A stretch of DNA of 29,472 bases from contig CAJUFE010000063.1 of assembly GCA_910585635.1 (NCBI GenBank), positions 1 through 29,472 on the forward strand. The letters run 5' to 3'. The stretch comes from an uncultured Lachnospiraceae bacterium. GTDB taxonomy: Bacteria > Bacillota > Clostridia > Lachnospirales > Lachnospiraceae. Positions 15,023 to 22,140 of the stretch are shown here, piece by piece (the first letter of the stretch is position 1; each line of letters starts with the position of its first letter). The position numbers and the translations under genes are program-made. Below the pieces are notes generated by a model that ran no database searches, was not told the DNA's origin, and saw only the letters and a list, made by a program, of their open reading frames with translations.

Positions 15023-15622
15023 TCATTTGACGGTCACGGTAAAGCCCATCTTTTCCAGCTTTTCCACAAGCTCTTCCACAGTAGAGCCGTAGTAAGGCTG
15101 CGTCTCGATGCTGTTGGGGCTGTCGCCGCCCCAGGAGCCCTTCCCTTCCCACTCATATTCAGCGTTGGTCATCACACCGTCCACATATACAAATTCAACG
15201 GTGTCTGTAAAGTCAAAGCCTTCTGCCGGCTTCTCGCCCGATATCCGGACGGTACCGCTGCCGTAGGCGGTCCCTGCCGAAGTGCTCTCCTCGGCTGAGG
15301 TCTCCGGATCCGCGTCGGCCACCATGGCCGCGTCTTGTGCAGCTTCCGGCTCCATGGCGGTGCCTTCTTCCTCATTGGCATCGGCGTCTGCCGCGCGATC
15401 GGAAGTCTCTGTTGCACGGTCAGAGGTCTCTTCCGCATCGTTAGAAATCTCTGCTGCGCGACCGGAAGTCTCAGATGCGCTGTCAGAGGTCTCTGCTGCG
15501 TCATCGGAGGTCTCCACGATGGTATTTGTTTCCACATCGGACTTGTCCGTATTACCTGCGCCGCACCCGACACATGCTAGCATAAGTGATATGGTTAATA
15601 AAGCCACGGGTATTTTTTTCAT
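15023..15622 (-). CDS. Predicted lipoprotein with ETSDxAA repeats
   Basis: A lipoprotein signal peptide is visible (MKKIPVALLTISLMLACVGC), with C17 or C20 as the lipidated residue. The mature part starts with a Ser/Thr/Glu/Asp-rich stalk of six 7-residue repeats like ETSDRAA (about residues 37-78). An acidic Ala-rich segment follows. A small C-terminal domain (about 120-199) has VRISGEKPAEGFDF, VEFVYVDGVMTNAEYEWEG and STVEELVEKLEKMGFTVTVK. No family is recognised. AAGGGAG precedes the start by about 8 nt. A consensus promoter lies about 50 bp upstream. It is probably exported and lipid-anchored with a flexible wall-spanning stalk. Confidence 0.85.
   Translation of the reverse strand: MKKIPVALLTISLMLACVGCGAGNTDKSDVETNTIVETSDDAAETSDSASETSGRAAEISNDAEETSDRATETSDRAADADANEEEGTAMEPEAAQDAAMVADADPETSAEESTSAGTAYGSGTVRISGEKPAEGFDFTDTVEFVYVDGVMTNAEYEWEGKGSWGGDSPNSIETQPYYGSTVEELVEKLEKMGFTVTVK
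15402..15515 (-). repeat. 21-bp tandem repeats in the lipoprotein stalk
   Basis: The word GAAGTCTCT or GAGGTCTCT recurs at 15402, 15423, 15444, 15465, 15486 and 15507, an exact 21-bp period. On the coding strand this gives six 7-residue units such as ETSDRAA. Confidence 0.93.
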
Positions 15623-15666
15623 GATCGCTCTCCCTTTCTGATCGAAAATATATAACTGCGGGTCCT

Positions 15667-15695
15667 ATTATACGCGTGCCAAGGCAAAAAAGCAA
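15667..15695 (-). promoter_or_regulatory. Promoter of the lipoprotein gene
   Basis: On the minus strand TTGCTT (15690-15695) and TATAAT (15667-15672) are separated by 17 bp, a near-consensus vegetative promoter. Confidence 0.75.
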
Positions 15696-15818
15696 GAAAT
15701 ACCATATCATGATCGGACAATGGAGGATCGGGACTTTTTTTCAAAATAGTCCCGATAGGGAACGGTGCGGTCATGTGTCATCCGCGCCGCAGGGCCTTTT
15801 TGGTCAGCGCTGTATAGA

Positions 15819-16109
15819 TCATGACCGTACATCCGGCCACGGCAGTAGCGCATGGCCGTCGAGGTCAAAGCGCCGCGCGATGTCCGGCGGGATGCGTACA
15901 AAATCATCCTCACCGCCGTACCAGAGCGAGAATTCCTGCTGCGCGGGTGCCCAGCCCTCTGTTTCCAGACGGTAGATCCGCAGTTTCACTACGCGTAGCA
16001 CAACACCGTATTCCGTGACGAAATCCCCGTCTTCAAATGGTGGGTGCGGGGTGCTTTTTTCTCCGGCCGCGCAGCATTCTGCGTATAGGGCTTTTTTGAG
16101 CTGGACCAT
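15819..16109 (-). CDS. Small protein of unknown function
   Basis: The 96-residue product begins MVQLKKALYAECCAAGEK and contains FVTEYGVVLRVVKLRIYRLETEG and EFSLWYGGEDDFVRIPPDIARRF. It has no signal peptide, membrane segment or recognised domain, and it is probably a compact cytoplasmic beta-rich protein. The start at 16109 is preferred over 16142 because AAAGGAG lies about 10 nt upstream of it. It stands alone at the edge of the accessory stretch. Its reality rests on the ribosome site and natural composition, not on a family match. Confidence 0.6.
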   Translation of the reverse strand: MVQLKKALYAECCAAGEKSTPHPPFEDGDFVTEYGVVLRVVKLRIYRLETEGWAPAQQEFSLWYGGEDDFVRIPPDIARRFDLDGHALLPWPDVRS

Positions 16110-16142
16110 CCTGATCACTCCTTTCTGCTGAGATGATAGCAC

Positions 16143-16400
16143 AGGTGGCGCAAAAAGAAAAGAACAATTAACGCTTGAGTTTCTGCAGTTTTATCCATGC
16201 AAGAGAGGGTGTCAGGCTCTGGTTTAGGACAAGATGTCCGGCCTCCCGCTAGATCTGTCTCAAGCTGGCTGTCTAAACAGTAGGATAACATATGTCTCCC
16301 AAGGCCCGGCTCCGGCGGGGCTTATCTGGCGTACCCTATCTACAAGTGCAGCCAACTATGCACTCTTAAAAATGGCTGGTCAACGCCCTTTTGCAGATAT
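16143..16400. other. Intergenic stretch without recognised genes
   Basis: No credible gene is seen. Small hairpins occur, for example GGACA-AGA-TGTCC and AGTGCA paired with TGCACT near 16350-16370. It is probably degraded accessory DNA leading into the hicA relic. Confidence 0.4.
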
Positions 16401-16526
16401 ATCCCTTTTTTAGTTACAGTTTACGGAAATTCAAGATACCATGTCGTGACCGTGACAATGGAGGGCGGGCCGGGTAATTTGAAGAAGTGTATTCTCTTGC
16501 AGAGCGGGATTGACCTCAGATCTTAA
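16401..16526 (+). pseudogene. hicA-like toxin relic (3' end only)
   Basis: In one frame the segment reads YHVVTVTMEGGPGNLKKC and then ILLQSGIDLRS before a TAA stop. The C-terminus matches the intact HicA-like protein encoded at 18695-18889 (KQSGIDLRF), and the DNA around 16499-16525 is nearly the same as 18862-18888. No start codon, ribosome site or N-terminal GSH-type motif is present, so this is a truncated remnant of a second hicA gene. Confidence 0.65.
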
Positions 16527-16591
16527 AGCTGACCATTTATGATGGCGCAAAATGCTATCGCAGAAGGTTGGCAGGTGGATATATATTTATT

Positions 16592-17284
16592 TTAGGATAT
16601 GTTCAAAGCATTGTGATTCCACCATTCATCTGCAACGATAGGGATGTTTGCATGATCAAAGGCGTCAAAATTAATCTTTTTGATCGTTTCATTATGAAAT
16701 GTGGCTTTGATTACGATCGCTTCGGTGACATTTCCATATTTATCCGTTAATGGGTAGGTGACATTTATATCGACATCAACATCGATATCATTCTGTATGG
16801 CAGCTAAGATCATTGCGATATGGAGATACATCCCTTTAACAGTCAAACGGCCTGACAAATTTTCACTTCCTTTAAATCTGATCAGAGCAAAGTCATTTTC
16901 TGGAACATAATTGAAGGTTTCCAGACGCTCTTCATTTATTACATTTGTGATCTCATCTAAAAGTCGCTCTTCTTTGGTGAGTTCATTGCCTTCTGTTTCT
17001 TCTGGCGTTTCGGTATCGAGCTCTGTCAAGGGTGTTGTGCTCGTCTCTTCTGGTAAAGTTTGCTGCGCAACCCTAGTAGCTTCGCGTTCTGCTTTAGTTT
17101 CCGGCGACTCAAAGGCGATCGACAGTGTCACACACAAAAGCATAAGGGCAAAAGAGATAGCAGCTCCACAAAGATAGGCTTTTGGCAAAGTATGCTTATG
17201 TACTATCTGTGCGATACATAAAATTACAAAGATTGCCAGAAGGAGCAAAGTAAAAGGGCCTAAAATGTTTGCAAATTTTTCCAT
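16592..17284 (-). CDS. Membrane-anchored protein of unknown function
   Basis: Two N-terminal hydrophobic helices (about residues 10-27 and 38-58) are followed by an acidic Thr/Glu-rich linker (about 64-100). A predicted extracytoplasmic domain follows with ITNVINEERLETFNYVPEN, LTVKGMYLHIAMILAAIQ and a C-terminal KINFDAFDHANIPIVADEWWNHNAL. The last motif resembles a domain seen in many uncharacterised Clostridia membrane proteins, but I cannot name it. ATG at 17284 is preferred because GAGAGGA is about 9 nt upstream, and 17290 is the alternative. Base composition is clearly more A+T-rich than the flanking housekeeping genes. The gene faces an XRE regulator across duplicated promoters. Confidence 0.8.
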   Translation of the reverse strand: MEKFANILGPFTLLLLAIFVILCIAQIVHKHTLPKAYLCGAAISFALMLLCVTLSIAFESPETKAEREATRVAQQTLPEETSTTPLTELDTETPEETEGNELTKEERLLDEITNVINEERLETFNYVPENDFALIRFKGSENLSGRLTVKGMYLHIAMILAAIQNDIDVDVDINVTYPLTDKYGNVTEAIVIKATFHNETIKKINFDAFDHANIPIVADEWWNHNALNIS

Positions 17285-17318
17285 GATCATATCCTCTCTT
17301 TCTTTATCATCATTTTAC

Positions 17319-17379
17319 ATTATAGTGAATATATTCGGTATATGCAAGAGATTATAGTGAAAAAGATCGGCATATGCAA
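17319..17379 (-). promoter_or_regulatory. Twin tandem promoters (29-bp direct repeat) of the membrane gene
   Basis: On the minus strand TTGCAT-17 bp-TATAAT occurs at 17347-17319 and again at 17379-17351. The two 29-bp blocks match at 24 positions and are 32 bp apart. Each block is a complete promoter, so the promoter itself was duplicated. The adjacent XRE protein could bind the repeated blocks. Confidence 0.75.
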
Positions 17380-17426
17380 TGATTTCTTTTGCAAGTATAT
17401 TGAAGATATATGCTTGGAGGGAATGT

Positions 17427-17627
17427 ATGATATCATATAGACCATTATGGGAAACGCTGGAAAATAAAGGGCATTCTACATATTGGTTGTTAAATCACGG
17501 CGTGGATAGTAAGACCTTATATAATCTAAAGCATAATAAAAATACCACTCTCATCACAATAGAGAAGATCTGCAATATCTTAGGATGTAAGATGGATGAG
17601 GTAGTTGAATTTGTGGAAGTAGAGTGA
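17427..17627 (+). CDS. XRE/Cro-family helix-turn-helix regulator (small)
   Basis: The 66-residue protein is essentially one Cro/CI-type DNA-binding domain. It reads LWETLENKGHSTYWLLNHGV, then SKTLYNLKHNKNTTLITIEKI and CNILGCKMDEVVEFVE, as in YozG-like regulators. The ATG at 17427 is preferred because TTGGAGGG precedes it by 5-6 nt. The frame is open further upstream without a ribosome site. It is divergent from the membrane gene and separated from it by twin promoter repeats, so autoregulation or control of that neighbour is plausible. Confidence 0.88.
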   Translation: MISYRPLWETLENKGHSTYWLLNHGVDSKTLYNLKHNKNTTLITIEKICNILGCKMDEVVEFVEVE

Positions 17628-17655
17628 AGAAAGATTGAGCGAAATGGTGAAAGGA

Positions 17656-17697
17656 AAACCCTTGAAAGTATCTAAAGTACTTTTGAGGGTTTGTTTT
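17656..17697 (+). terminator. Terminator after the XRE gene
   Basis: AAACCCTTGAAAGTA pairs with TACTTTTGAGGGTTT, with two imperfect positions, around a short loop. GTTTTATT follows. It lies about 30 bp after the stop codon. Confidence 0.8.
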
Positions 17698-17803
17698 ATT
17701 GAAAATGTTTATTTTATGAACCGTTCTGTTTTTGGAAATCTTTGGTCGATACATAGTGTTCAAAAGGTGTCTAAAAGACCATTTACCTTTAATGAAATTT
17801 ACA

Positions 17804-17832
17804 TTGAATATGACAAGTACAAAGAGTATAAT
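17804..17832 (+). promoter_or_regulatory. Promoter of the secreted wall-binding protein gene
   Basis: TTGAAT (17804-17809) and TATAAT (17827-17832) are separated by 17 bp. The start codon follows 35 bp downstream. Confidence 0.75.
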
Positions 17833-17866
17833 TAAGAAACATATGGTGACAGGAGGATATGTTAAG

Positions 17867-18391
17867 ATGAAGAAAACATGGAAAACAGTAGTGCTAACAG
17901 GAGTGATGTCTCTTGCTTTGGCCATCCCGGCTTTTGCGGGTTCGTGGCAGACCGATGCTGCAGGTTATTGGTATCAGAACGATGACAGCACTTATCCGGC
18001 TAGTTGCTGGAAGTGGATCGATGGGAACAATGACGGTGTGGCTGAGTGTTACTACTTTGATGAGCGGGGATATCTTCTGGTCAGTACCATCACTCCAGAT
18101 GGCTGTACGGTCGATGCAAATGGTGCCTGGGTAGTGAACGGGATCGTCCAGACCCAGGTTGCAGCTCAAGCGCCGTTGACAGCACCAACACAGACGCCGG
18201 TATCGCTCCAGACCGGGACCTCGGATAGCACGAGCACGGTCTCTATGACAGATATGGTATGGCTCCCTGCTAACGGTGAGAGATTCCATAAGATTAACAA
18301 CTGCGGAAATATGAACCCAGAAAAGGCGAGGAGTGTGTCTGCCAAAGAGGCATATCAGAATGGATATGAGCCCTGTACGAAGTGCTATTAA
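17867..18391 (+). CDS. Secreted protein with cell-wall-binding-like repeat and Cys-rich C-terminal motif
   Basis: A clear signal peptide (MKKTWKTVVLTGVMSLALA, cleavage after AFA at about residue 23) leads into a segment resembling choline/cell-wall-binding repeats. It contains WYQNDDSTYPASCWKWIDGN, ECYYFDERGYLLV and GCTVDANGAWVVNG. A Thr/Gln/Ser-rich linker follows. A C-terminal motif ends the protein (VWLPANGERFHKINNCGNM, EAYQNGYEPCTKCY), similar to the YHxxxC...PCxxC domain often found at the ends of clostridial exported proteins. The ATG at 17867 is preferred to upstream codons because AGGAGG lies 10 nt before it and the signal peptide begins there. The 174-residue product is probably attached to the wall. 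The exact role is unknown. Confidence 0.85.
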   Translation: MKKTWKTVVLTGVMSLALAIPAFAGSWQTDAAGYWYQNDDSTYPASCWKWIDGNNDGVAECYYFDERGYLLVSTITPDGCTVDANGAWVVNGIVQTQVAAQAPLTAPTQTPVSLQTGTSDSTSTVSMTDMVWLPANGERFHKINNCGNMNPEKARSVSAKEAYQNGYEPCTKCY

Positions 18392-18479
18392 AAAGACTGG
18401 ATCGGGACAGGTCAGATAATGGTCTGTCTCAAATGTGCAAGTGGATGTTCATACAAAAAATAAAGGAGGTATAACTTAA

Positions 18480-18695
18480 ATGGAATATATCGTCGATCTT
18501 ACTTGGGATAGGGAGGCTTGTGTGTGGATCGCCACGAGCGAGGACATCCCTGGTCTCGTGCTAGAATCTGGATCGTTCGATGCGTTGCTGGAACGTACCC
18601 GGTATGCGATCCCAGAGCTGCTGGAGCTCAATGCCTCCGACAGGCCCCTTACGCTGACCTTCCGGTCCGAGCGGCAGGAAAGGATGGTCCTGTGA
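18480..18695 (+). CDS. DUF1902 protein, HicB-like antitoxin partner
   Basis: The 71-residue protein has the HicB/DUF1902-type pattern of beta strands then helix: YIVDLTWDREACVWIATSED, then IPGLVLESGSFDALLERTR. AAGGAGGT lies shortly before the start. Its stop codon overlaps the next gene's ATG by one base (TGATG), so the two are translated together. In such pairs this protein neutralises the HicA-like RNase (established for HicAB). No separate DNA-binding domain is visible, so any autoregulation would need another factor or the toxin complex. Confidence 0.88.
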   Translation: MEYIVDLTWDREACVWIATSEDIPGLVLESGSFDALLERTRYAIPELLELNASDRPLTLTFRSERQERMVL

Positions 18696-18889
18696 TGGCT
18701 GAATATGAAAAGAAGGTACGTAAAGCCCTTTCCTTAAACGGCTGTACCTTTGTGCGCCATGGTAAAGGCGATCATGATATCTGGTATAGCCCTATCACCG
18801 ACCGACATGTGACCGTTGACAGTAAGATAAAGTCGCGCTATACGGCTAACGTGATCATGAAGCAGAGCGGGATCGACCTCAGATTTTAG
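18695..18889 (+). CDS. hicA: HicA-like mRNA interferase toxin
   Basis: The 64-residue protein has the double-stranded-RNA-binding-like HicA fold signature. It contains the G-C-x-F-V-R-x-GKGDHDIWYSP segment, with the catalytic-type histidine in GDHDIW, and a C-terminal helix IMKQSGIDLRF. In the family it cleaves mRNA during stress and is held inactive by its antitoxin. It follows the DUF1902 gene with a one-base overlap. The last ~27 bp also occur in a relic 2.4 kb upstream. Confidence 0.88.
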   Translation: MAEYEKKVRKALSLNGCTFVRHGKGDHDIWYSPITDRHVTVDSKIKSRYTANVIMKQSGIDLRF

Positions 18890-18959
18890 AACCGTCATTT
18901 ATTTCCGTGAGCAATGAGCCAAGTGCCGTGCTTGCAGCGGGGGCCTTGAACAAAGTATA

Positions 18960-18995
18960 TAAAAAGACCGCCGTCGGATGTCCGACTACGGTCTC
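18960..18995 (-). terminator. Terminator of the tRNA-Val gene
   Basis: On the minus strand AGACCG, TA and GTCGG pair with CCGAC, GG and CGGTCT around a short loop, followed by TTTTTATA. It lies directly after the tRNA on its strand and is a strong intrinsic terminator. Confidence 0.9.
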
Positions 18996-19004
18996 TTCGT
19001 CTCA

Positions 19005-19078
19005 TGGAAGCAAGGAGGCTCGAACTCCTGACCTTTCGCGTGTGAGGCGAACGCTCATCCCGGCTGAGCTATGCTTCC
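19005..19078 (-). tRNA. tRNA-Val (anticodon CAC)
   Basis: Read on the minus strand, the gene gives a complete cloverleaf. The acceptor GGAAGCA pairs with TGCTTCC. The D stem is GCTC/GAGC. The anticodon stem TTCGC/GCGAA has loop CTCACAC (anticodon CAC). The variable loop is AGGTC, and the T arm AGGAG/CTCCT has loop TTCGAGC. The discriminator is A. The 3' CCA is not encoded. The 74-nt length is normal. Confidence 0.96.
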
Positions 19079-19089
19079 CTACCTGTCCT

Positions 19090-19117
19090 ATTCTACCACT
19101 TTTCTGAAATTAGTCAA
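19090..19117 (-). promoter_or_regulatory. Promoter of tRNA-Val
   Basis: On the minus strand TTGACT (19112-19117) and TAGAAT (19090-19095) are separated by 16 bp. The tRNA 5' end is 11 bp downstream of the -10. Confidence 0.8.
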
Positions 19118-19157
19118 TGGGTATTTTGTGTCTGTTGTATCTTTTTTTCAAATTTTA

Positions 19158-19166
19158 TGCTATGAT
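19158..19166 (+). promoter_or_regulatory. Extended -10 element of the helicase gene
   Basis: TGCTATGAT at 19158-19166 is an extended -10 without a strong -35. It lies about 57 bp upstream of the helicase start codon. Confidence 0.45.
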
Positions 19167-19222
19167 CACAGTATGACCTCGATCATCCATCATTTTATCA
19201 TTTGCGAACGGAGAAGTAACAC

Positions 19223-21595
19223 ATGACGACAGAAGAGCACTTAACAGAGTATTATGTAAACCTGTTTTTTGGGAATGCCAATAAACGCTATCGCGGGATG
19301 ACCTTCAGCGAGATGCGCAAGCGCGGCCAGAAATTGAACGGGAAGGCCTTACAGGCCGTGGCCAGGGCCAATGAGCTCAGCGACATCCACGCCATGCTGT
19401 CCAAGGTCTGCGCCTACCTGATGCGGAAGGAGGATACGGCCCCCCAGGAGCAGCAGGAGGAGATTGGAAAGTGGTCGGAGAAGATGAAAGGCTTTTGCGG
19501 TCTCCTGGCTGCCAGAGACTTAAGCTTCCTCCCAGAGCTGGAGGAGGAAGAGCTGGAGCATGTCCTAAAGATGCAGGGGATCCGCCGCTACCTTTTGTCT
19601 AATTCCCTGGAGCGTGCCTACCAGCTGTTCTATATCCCCAAGGCGATCCAGAAGGGGATCCGGGAATCCATCAAGCAGAAGCCGGAGGAGGAGTATCCGG
19701 AGGCCCGGCTGATGAAGCGGAAGTTCATCCTCCACATAGGCCCTACCAACAGCGGCAAGACCCATGATGCGCTGGAGCGGTTAAAGTCCTGCACCCACGG
19801 CGCATATTTTGGCCCCCTACGCCTCCTGGCGCTGGAGGTCTACGATAAATGCAACATGGAAGGTGTGCCCTGCTCCATGATCACCGGGGAGGAGACGATC
19901 CAGGTGCCTGGGGCGGTCTGTCAGTCCTGTACGGTGGAGATGTTAAATGACCATGAATATTTTGATATCGTGGTGGTAGATGAGTGCCAGATGGTGGGAG
20001 ACGCTTACCGGGGCCATAACTGGACCAGGGCGATCCTGGGGCTGCGGGCAGAGGAGATCCATCTGTGCATGGCGCCGGAGGCCGAGTCCATCGTCACCCA
20101 GATGATCAAGCGCTGCGGGGACCAGTATCGGATCGTCCGCCATAAGCGGAACACCCGCCTGACGGTAGAGAGGAAGTCCTACTCCATGAAGAACGATCTG
20201 AAAAAGGGCGACGCCCTGATCGTCTTTTCCAAAAAATCGGTGCTGGCGCTGGCGGCCCACTTGGAGAGCCAGGGGACCCGGTGCAGCGTGATCTACGGGA
20301 GCCTGCCCCCGGCTACCAGACGGGAGCAGGTGCGCCGCTTCCTGGAGAAAGAGACGGATATCGTGGTCAGCACCGATGCGATCGGTATGGGGCTGAACCT
20401 GCCGATCCGGCGGATCGTGTTCGTGGAGACCCAGAAATTTGACGGCGTGGTCAAGCGGGACTTAGAGCCGGGGGAGATCAAGCAGATTGCGGGGCGGGCC
20501 GGCCGGTTCGGGATCTACGAGGAGGGTTTTGTGGCCGCTGTCGAGAATATCGAGCTGATCGAGGACGGATTAGGCCGCATGCCGATCCCGCTGATGAAGG
20601 CCTATATCGGATTCCCGGAGCAGCTCCTTAGCCTGCCGGCGGAGATCGACGGGCTGATCAAGATCTGGGCCGGGATGGATGCGCCGGCGATCTACCAGAA
20701 GATGGAGGTGGACGAGCTCCTTTCCCTGTACCAGAGCTTCCTCACGGTCCACGAAAAGGATATGGCCACCTTCACCAAGCAGGAGATCTATAAGCTGATC
20801 ACCTGCGCGATCGATATCAATAATAAGCTGGTGGTGGACCTGTGGAAGGATTACTGCCGGGAATACCGGGATGTACAGGAGCTGGAATTCCCCTATAGCC
20901 CTGGCGGGGATCTGTATGACCTGGAGAGCTACTATAAGATGCTGGACCTGTATTTCCAGTTCTCCAGAAAGGTAGGGCTGCCGGTCCAGACAGAGAACCT
21001 GATGGAGGAGCGCCATGAGACAGAGGAGGAGATCAGCCGGATCTTAAAGATGGAGTGCTCCAGCTATTCCAGAAAATGTACGATCTGCAAGCGGGAGCTG
21101 CCCTGGGACCACAGCTTTTCCATCTGCCAGCGCTGCTTTGAGCGGGGCAAGAGCGAGAGCCGGGGACATGGCAGGGCATCCCGCCCGGGGGCCATCCGCG
21201 CCGGCGGGAGCCGGGGCGGCAGTGGACGTGCCGGCAAGATCCGTGTTGGCGGCCGCCGCTCGGGCGCAGAACGGTCCAGCAGCCAGTCCGGCGGGAAAAT
21301 GGCGGGCGGATATCCGGGCGCAGGGCGATCCGGAAACGGATCCGGTGGGAAAATGGCAGGCGGTCGTTCGGGCGCAGAACGGTCCGTCAGCCAGTCCGTC
21401 GAGAAAATGACGGGCGGGTATCCGGGCGCAGATAAGGCAGGTGGCAGTCAGCCGGATACCAGCCGTCCGGCTACTGGCCCTTCCGGCCGCTTCGGCAGGA
21501 GGCGTTCTCGCTCCGGTCGTTCGGAGGGAGCTGCCGGTCCGGCACGCTTGGGCCGGGAGGAGCAGCTGCAGGAGAGCGGGCAGGCGAGAGCCTGA
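19223..21595 (+). CDS. Suv3-like superfamily 2 RNA helicase with repeat tail
   Basis: The ATP-dependent helicase core is closest in motif style to Suv3, the mitochondrial degradosome helicase. Walker A is HIGPTNSGKT (about 171-180), motif II is DECQ (about 253), and the later motifs include VSTDAIGMGLNLP and QIAGRAGRFG (about 421-430). The Suv3-type C-terminal region with FPEQLLSLPAEIDGLIKIWA follows. An N-terminal helical domain of about 165 residues precedes the core. A four-Cys zinc finger (CTICKREL...CQRC, about 619-640) and a Gly/Arg/Ser-rich tail with 18-residue tandem repeats close the protein. At 790 residues it is large. Likely roles are RNA unwinding in decay or ribosome processes (inference). 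The tail overlaps a convergent FeoA-like gene. Confidence 0.88.
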   Translation: MTTEEHLTEYYVNLFFGNANKRYRGMTFSEMRKRGQKLNGKALQAVARANELSDIHAMLSKVCAYLMRKEDTAPQEQQEEIGKWSEKMKGFCGLLAARDLSFLPELEEEELEHVLKMQGIRRYLLSNSLERAYQLFYIPKAIQKGIRESIKQKPEEEYPEARLMKRKFILHIGPTNSGKTHDALERLKSCTHGAYFGPLRLLALEVYDKCNMEGVPCSMITGEETIQVPGAVCQSCTVEMLNDHEYFDIVVVDECQMVGDAYRGHNWTRAILGLRAEEIHLCMAPEAESIVTQMIKRCGDQYRIVRHKRNTRLTVERKSYSMKNDLKKGDALIVFSKKSVLALAAHLESQGTRCSVIYGSLPPATRREQVRRFLEKETDIVVSTDAIGMGLNLPIRRIVFVETQKFDGVVKRDLEPGEIKQIAGRAGRFGIYEEGFVAAVENIELIEDGLGRMPIPLMKAYIGFPEQLLSLPAEIDGLIKIWAGMDAPAIYQKMEVDELLSLYQSFLTVHEKDMATFTKQEIYKLITCAIDINNKLVVDLWKDYCREYRDVQELEFPYSPGGDLYDLESYYKMLDLYFQFSRKVGLPVQTENLMEERHETEEEISRILKMECSSYSRKCTICKRELPWDHSFSICQRCFERGKSESRGHGRASRPGAIRAGGSRGGSGRAGKIRVGGRRSGAERSSSQSGGKMAGGYPGAGRSGNGSGGKMAGGRSGAERSVSQSVEKMTGGYPGADKAGGSQPDTSRPATGPSGRFGRRRSRSGRSEGAAGPARLGREEQLQESGQARA
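21262..21430 (+). repeat. 54-bp tandem repeats in the helicase tail
   Basis: GGGCGCAG recurs at 21262, 21316, 21370 and 21424, an exact 54-bp period. Each unit encodes 18 residues such as GAERSSSQSGGKMAGGYP. The basic Gly/Ser composition resembles RNA-binding tails. Confidence 0.93.
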
Positions 21596-21812
21596 CCAGG
21601 ATGTTCAAAGCCTCTGAGACCCGCAGGGCGACGATCCGGCGGCCGATCAGATAGGCGGACATCCCGCCGCCCCGGCCCTTCTGTACACAGGTCACCGGCT
21701 GGTCCGCGTCAAAGCCCAGATCCTGTAGATGACATCCCAGCTTGGGCGGGAATGCCATCCAGACGATCTGGGCTTTTTGGCCTTGTTCCAGATAGCTTAA
21801 AGGGATCACCAT
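21471..21812 (-). CDS. FeoA-domain protein (orphan), 3' overlap with helicase gene
   Basis: The first ~75 residues form an SH3-like FeoA domain: YLEQGQKAQIVWM, LGCHLQDLGFDADQPVTCVQ, SAYLIGRRIVALRVSEA and NILVRL. FeoA proteins act with FeoB in ferrous iron uptake. Here the only FeoB-like gene is 6.6 kb away and degenerate. The ATG at 21812 is supported by AGAAGGG about 8 nt upstream. The C-terminal 38 residues (SPARSPAAAPPG...) are read antisense to the helicase tail, a 125-bp tail-to-tail overlap. They are probably run-on sequence rather than a domain. Confidence 0.8.
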   Translation of the reverse strand: MVIPLSYLEQGQKAQIVWMAFPPKLGCHLQDLGFDADQPVTCVQKGRGGGMSAYLIGRRIVALRVSEALNILVRLSPARSPAAAPPGPSVPDRQLPPNDRSENASCRSGRKGQ

Positions 21813-21955
21813 ATAGCAGGCCCTTCTTTTTGTGGTGCGGTCATGACCATGATATGGCAGGGACGAGAAGATCGTGCTAAGTGACTTTTTCTTTTAAGGA
21901 TAGTCAAAAGAAGGGTGATCTACATGATAATGAGTGTGATCTGCTTTTCCAGTCA

Positions 21956-22138
21956 TCAATATAATTTACATAATTTAGATCTTCTGGATTGTATCTCTCT
22001 GTGAACTTCCATTCCACGGCTATTATAATAGTCTATGCGCTCCTGTCGACTCATATCTTTTGTCTGATAGTAGTTGTATTCTCTTAATTTGTGGATGTCT
22101 TCAATGGTAAAATCAGGGCTTAGAACAGGTCTATCCAT
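21956..22138 (-). CDS. Small partner protein of the PIN-domain gene (putative antitoxin)
   Basis: The 60-residue product (MDRPVLSPDFTIEDIHKLRE) continues with YNYYQTKDMSRQERIDYYN and a basic helical end. Small proteins with an FTIEDIHKLREYN motif often accompany PIN-domain genes in Clostridia, which suggests an antitoxin or accessory role (from memory, not verified). ATG at 22138 is preferred because GAGGAG lies 5-6 nt upstream, inside the end of the PIN gene. A GTG at 22144 would overlap the PIN stop codon. The two genes are translationally coupled. Confidence 0.75.
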   Translation of the reverse strand: MDRPVLSPDFTIEDIHKLREYNYYQTKDMSRQERIDYYNSRGMEVHREIQSRRSKLCKLY

Positions 22139-22140
22139 GA

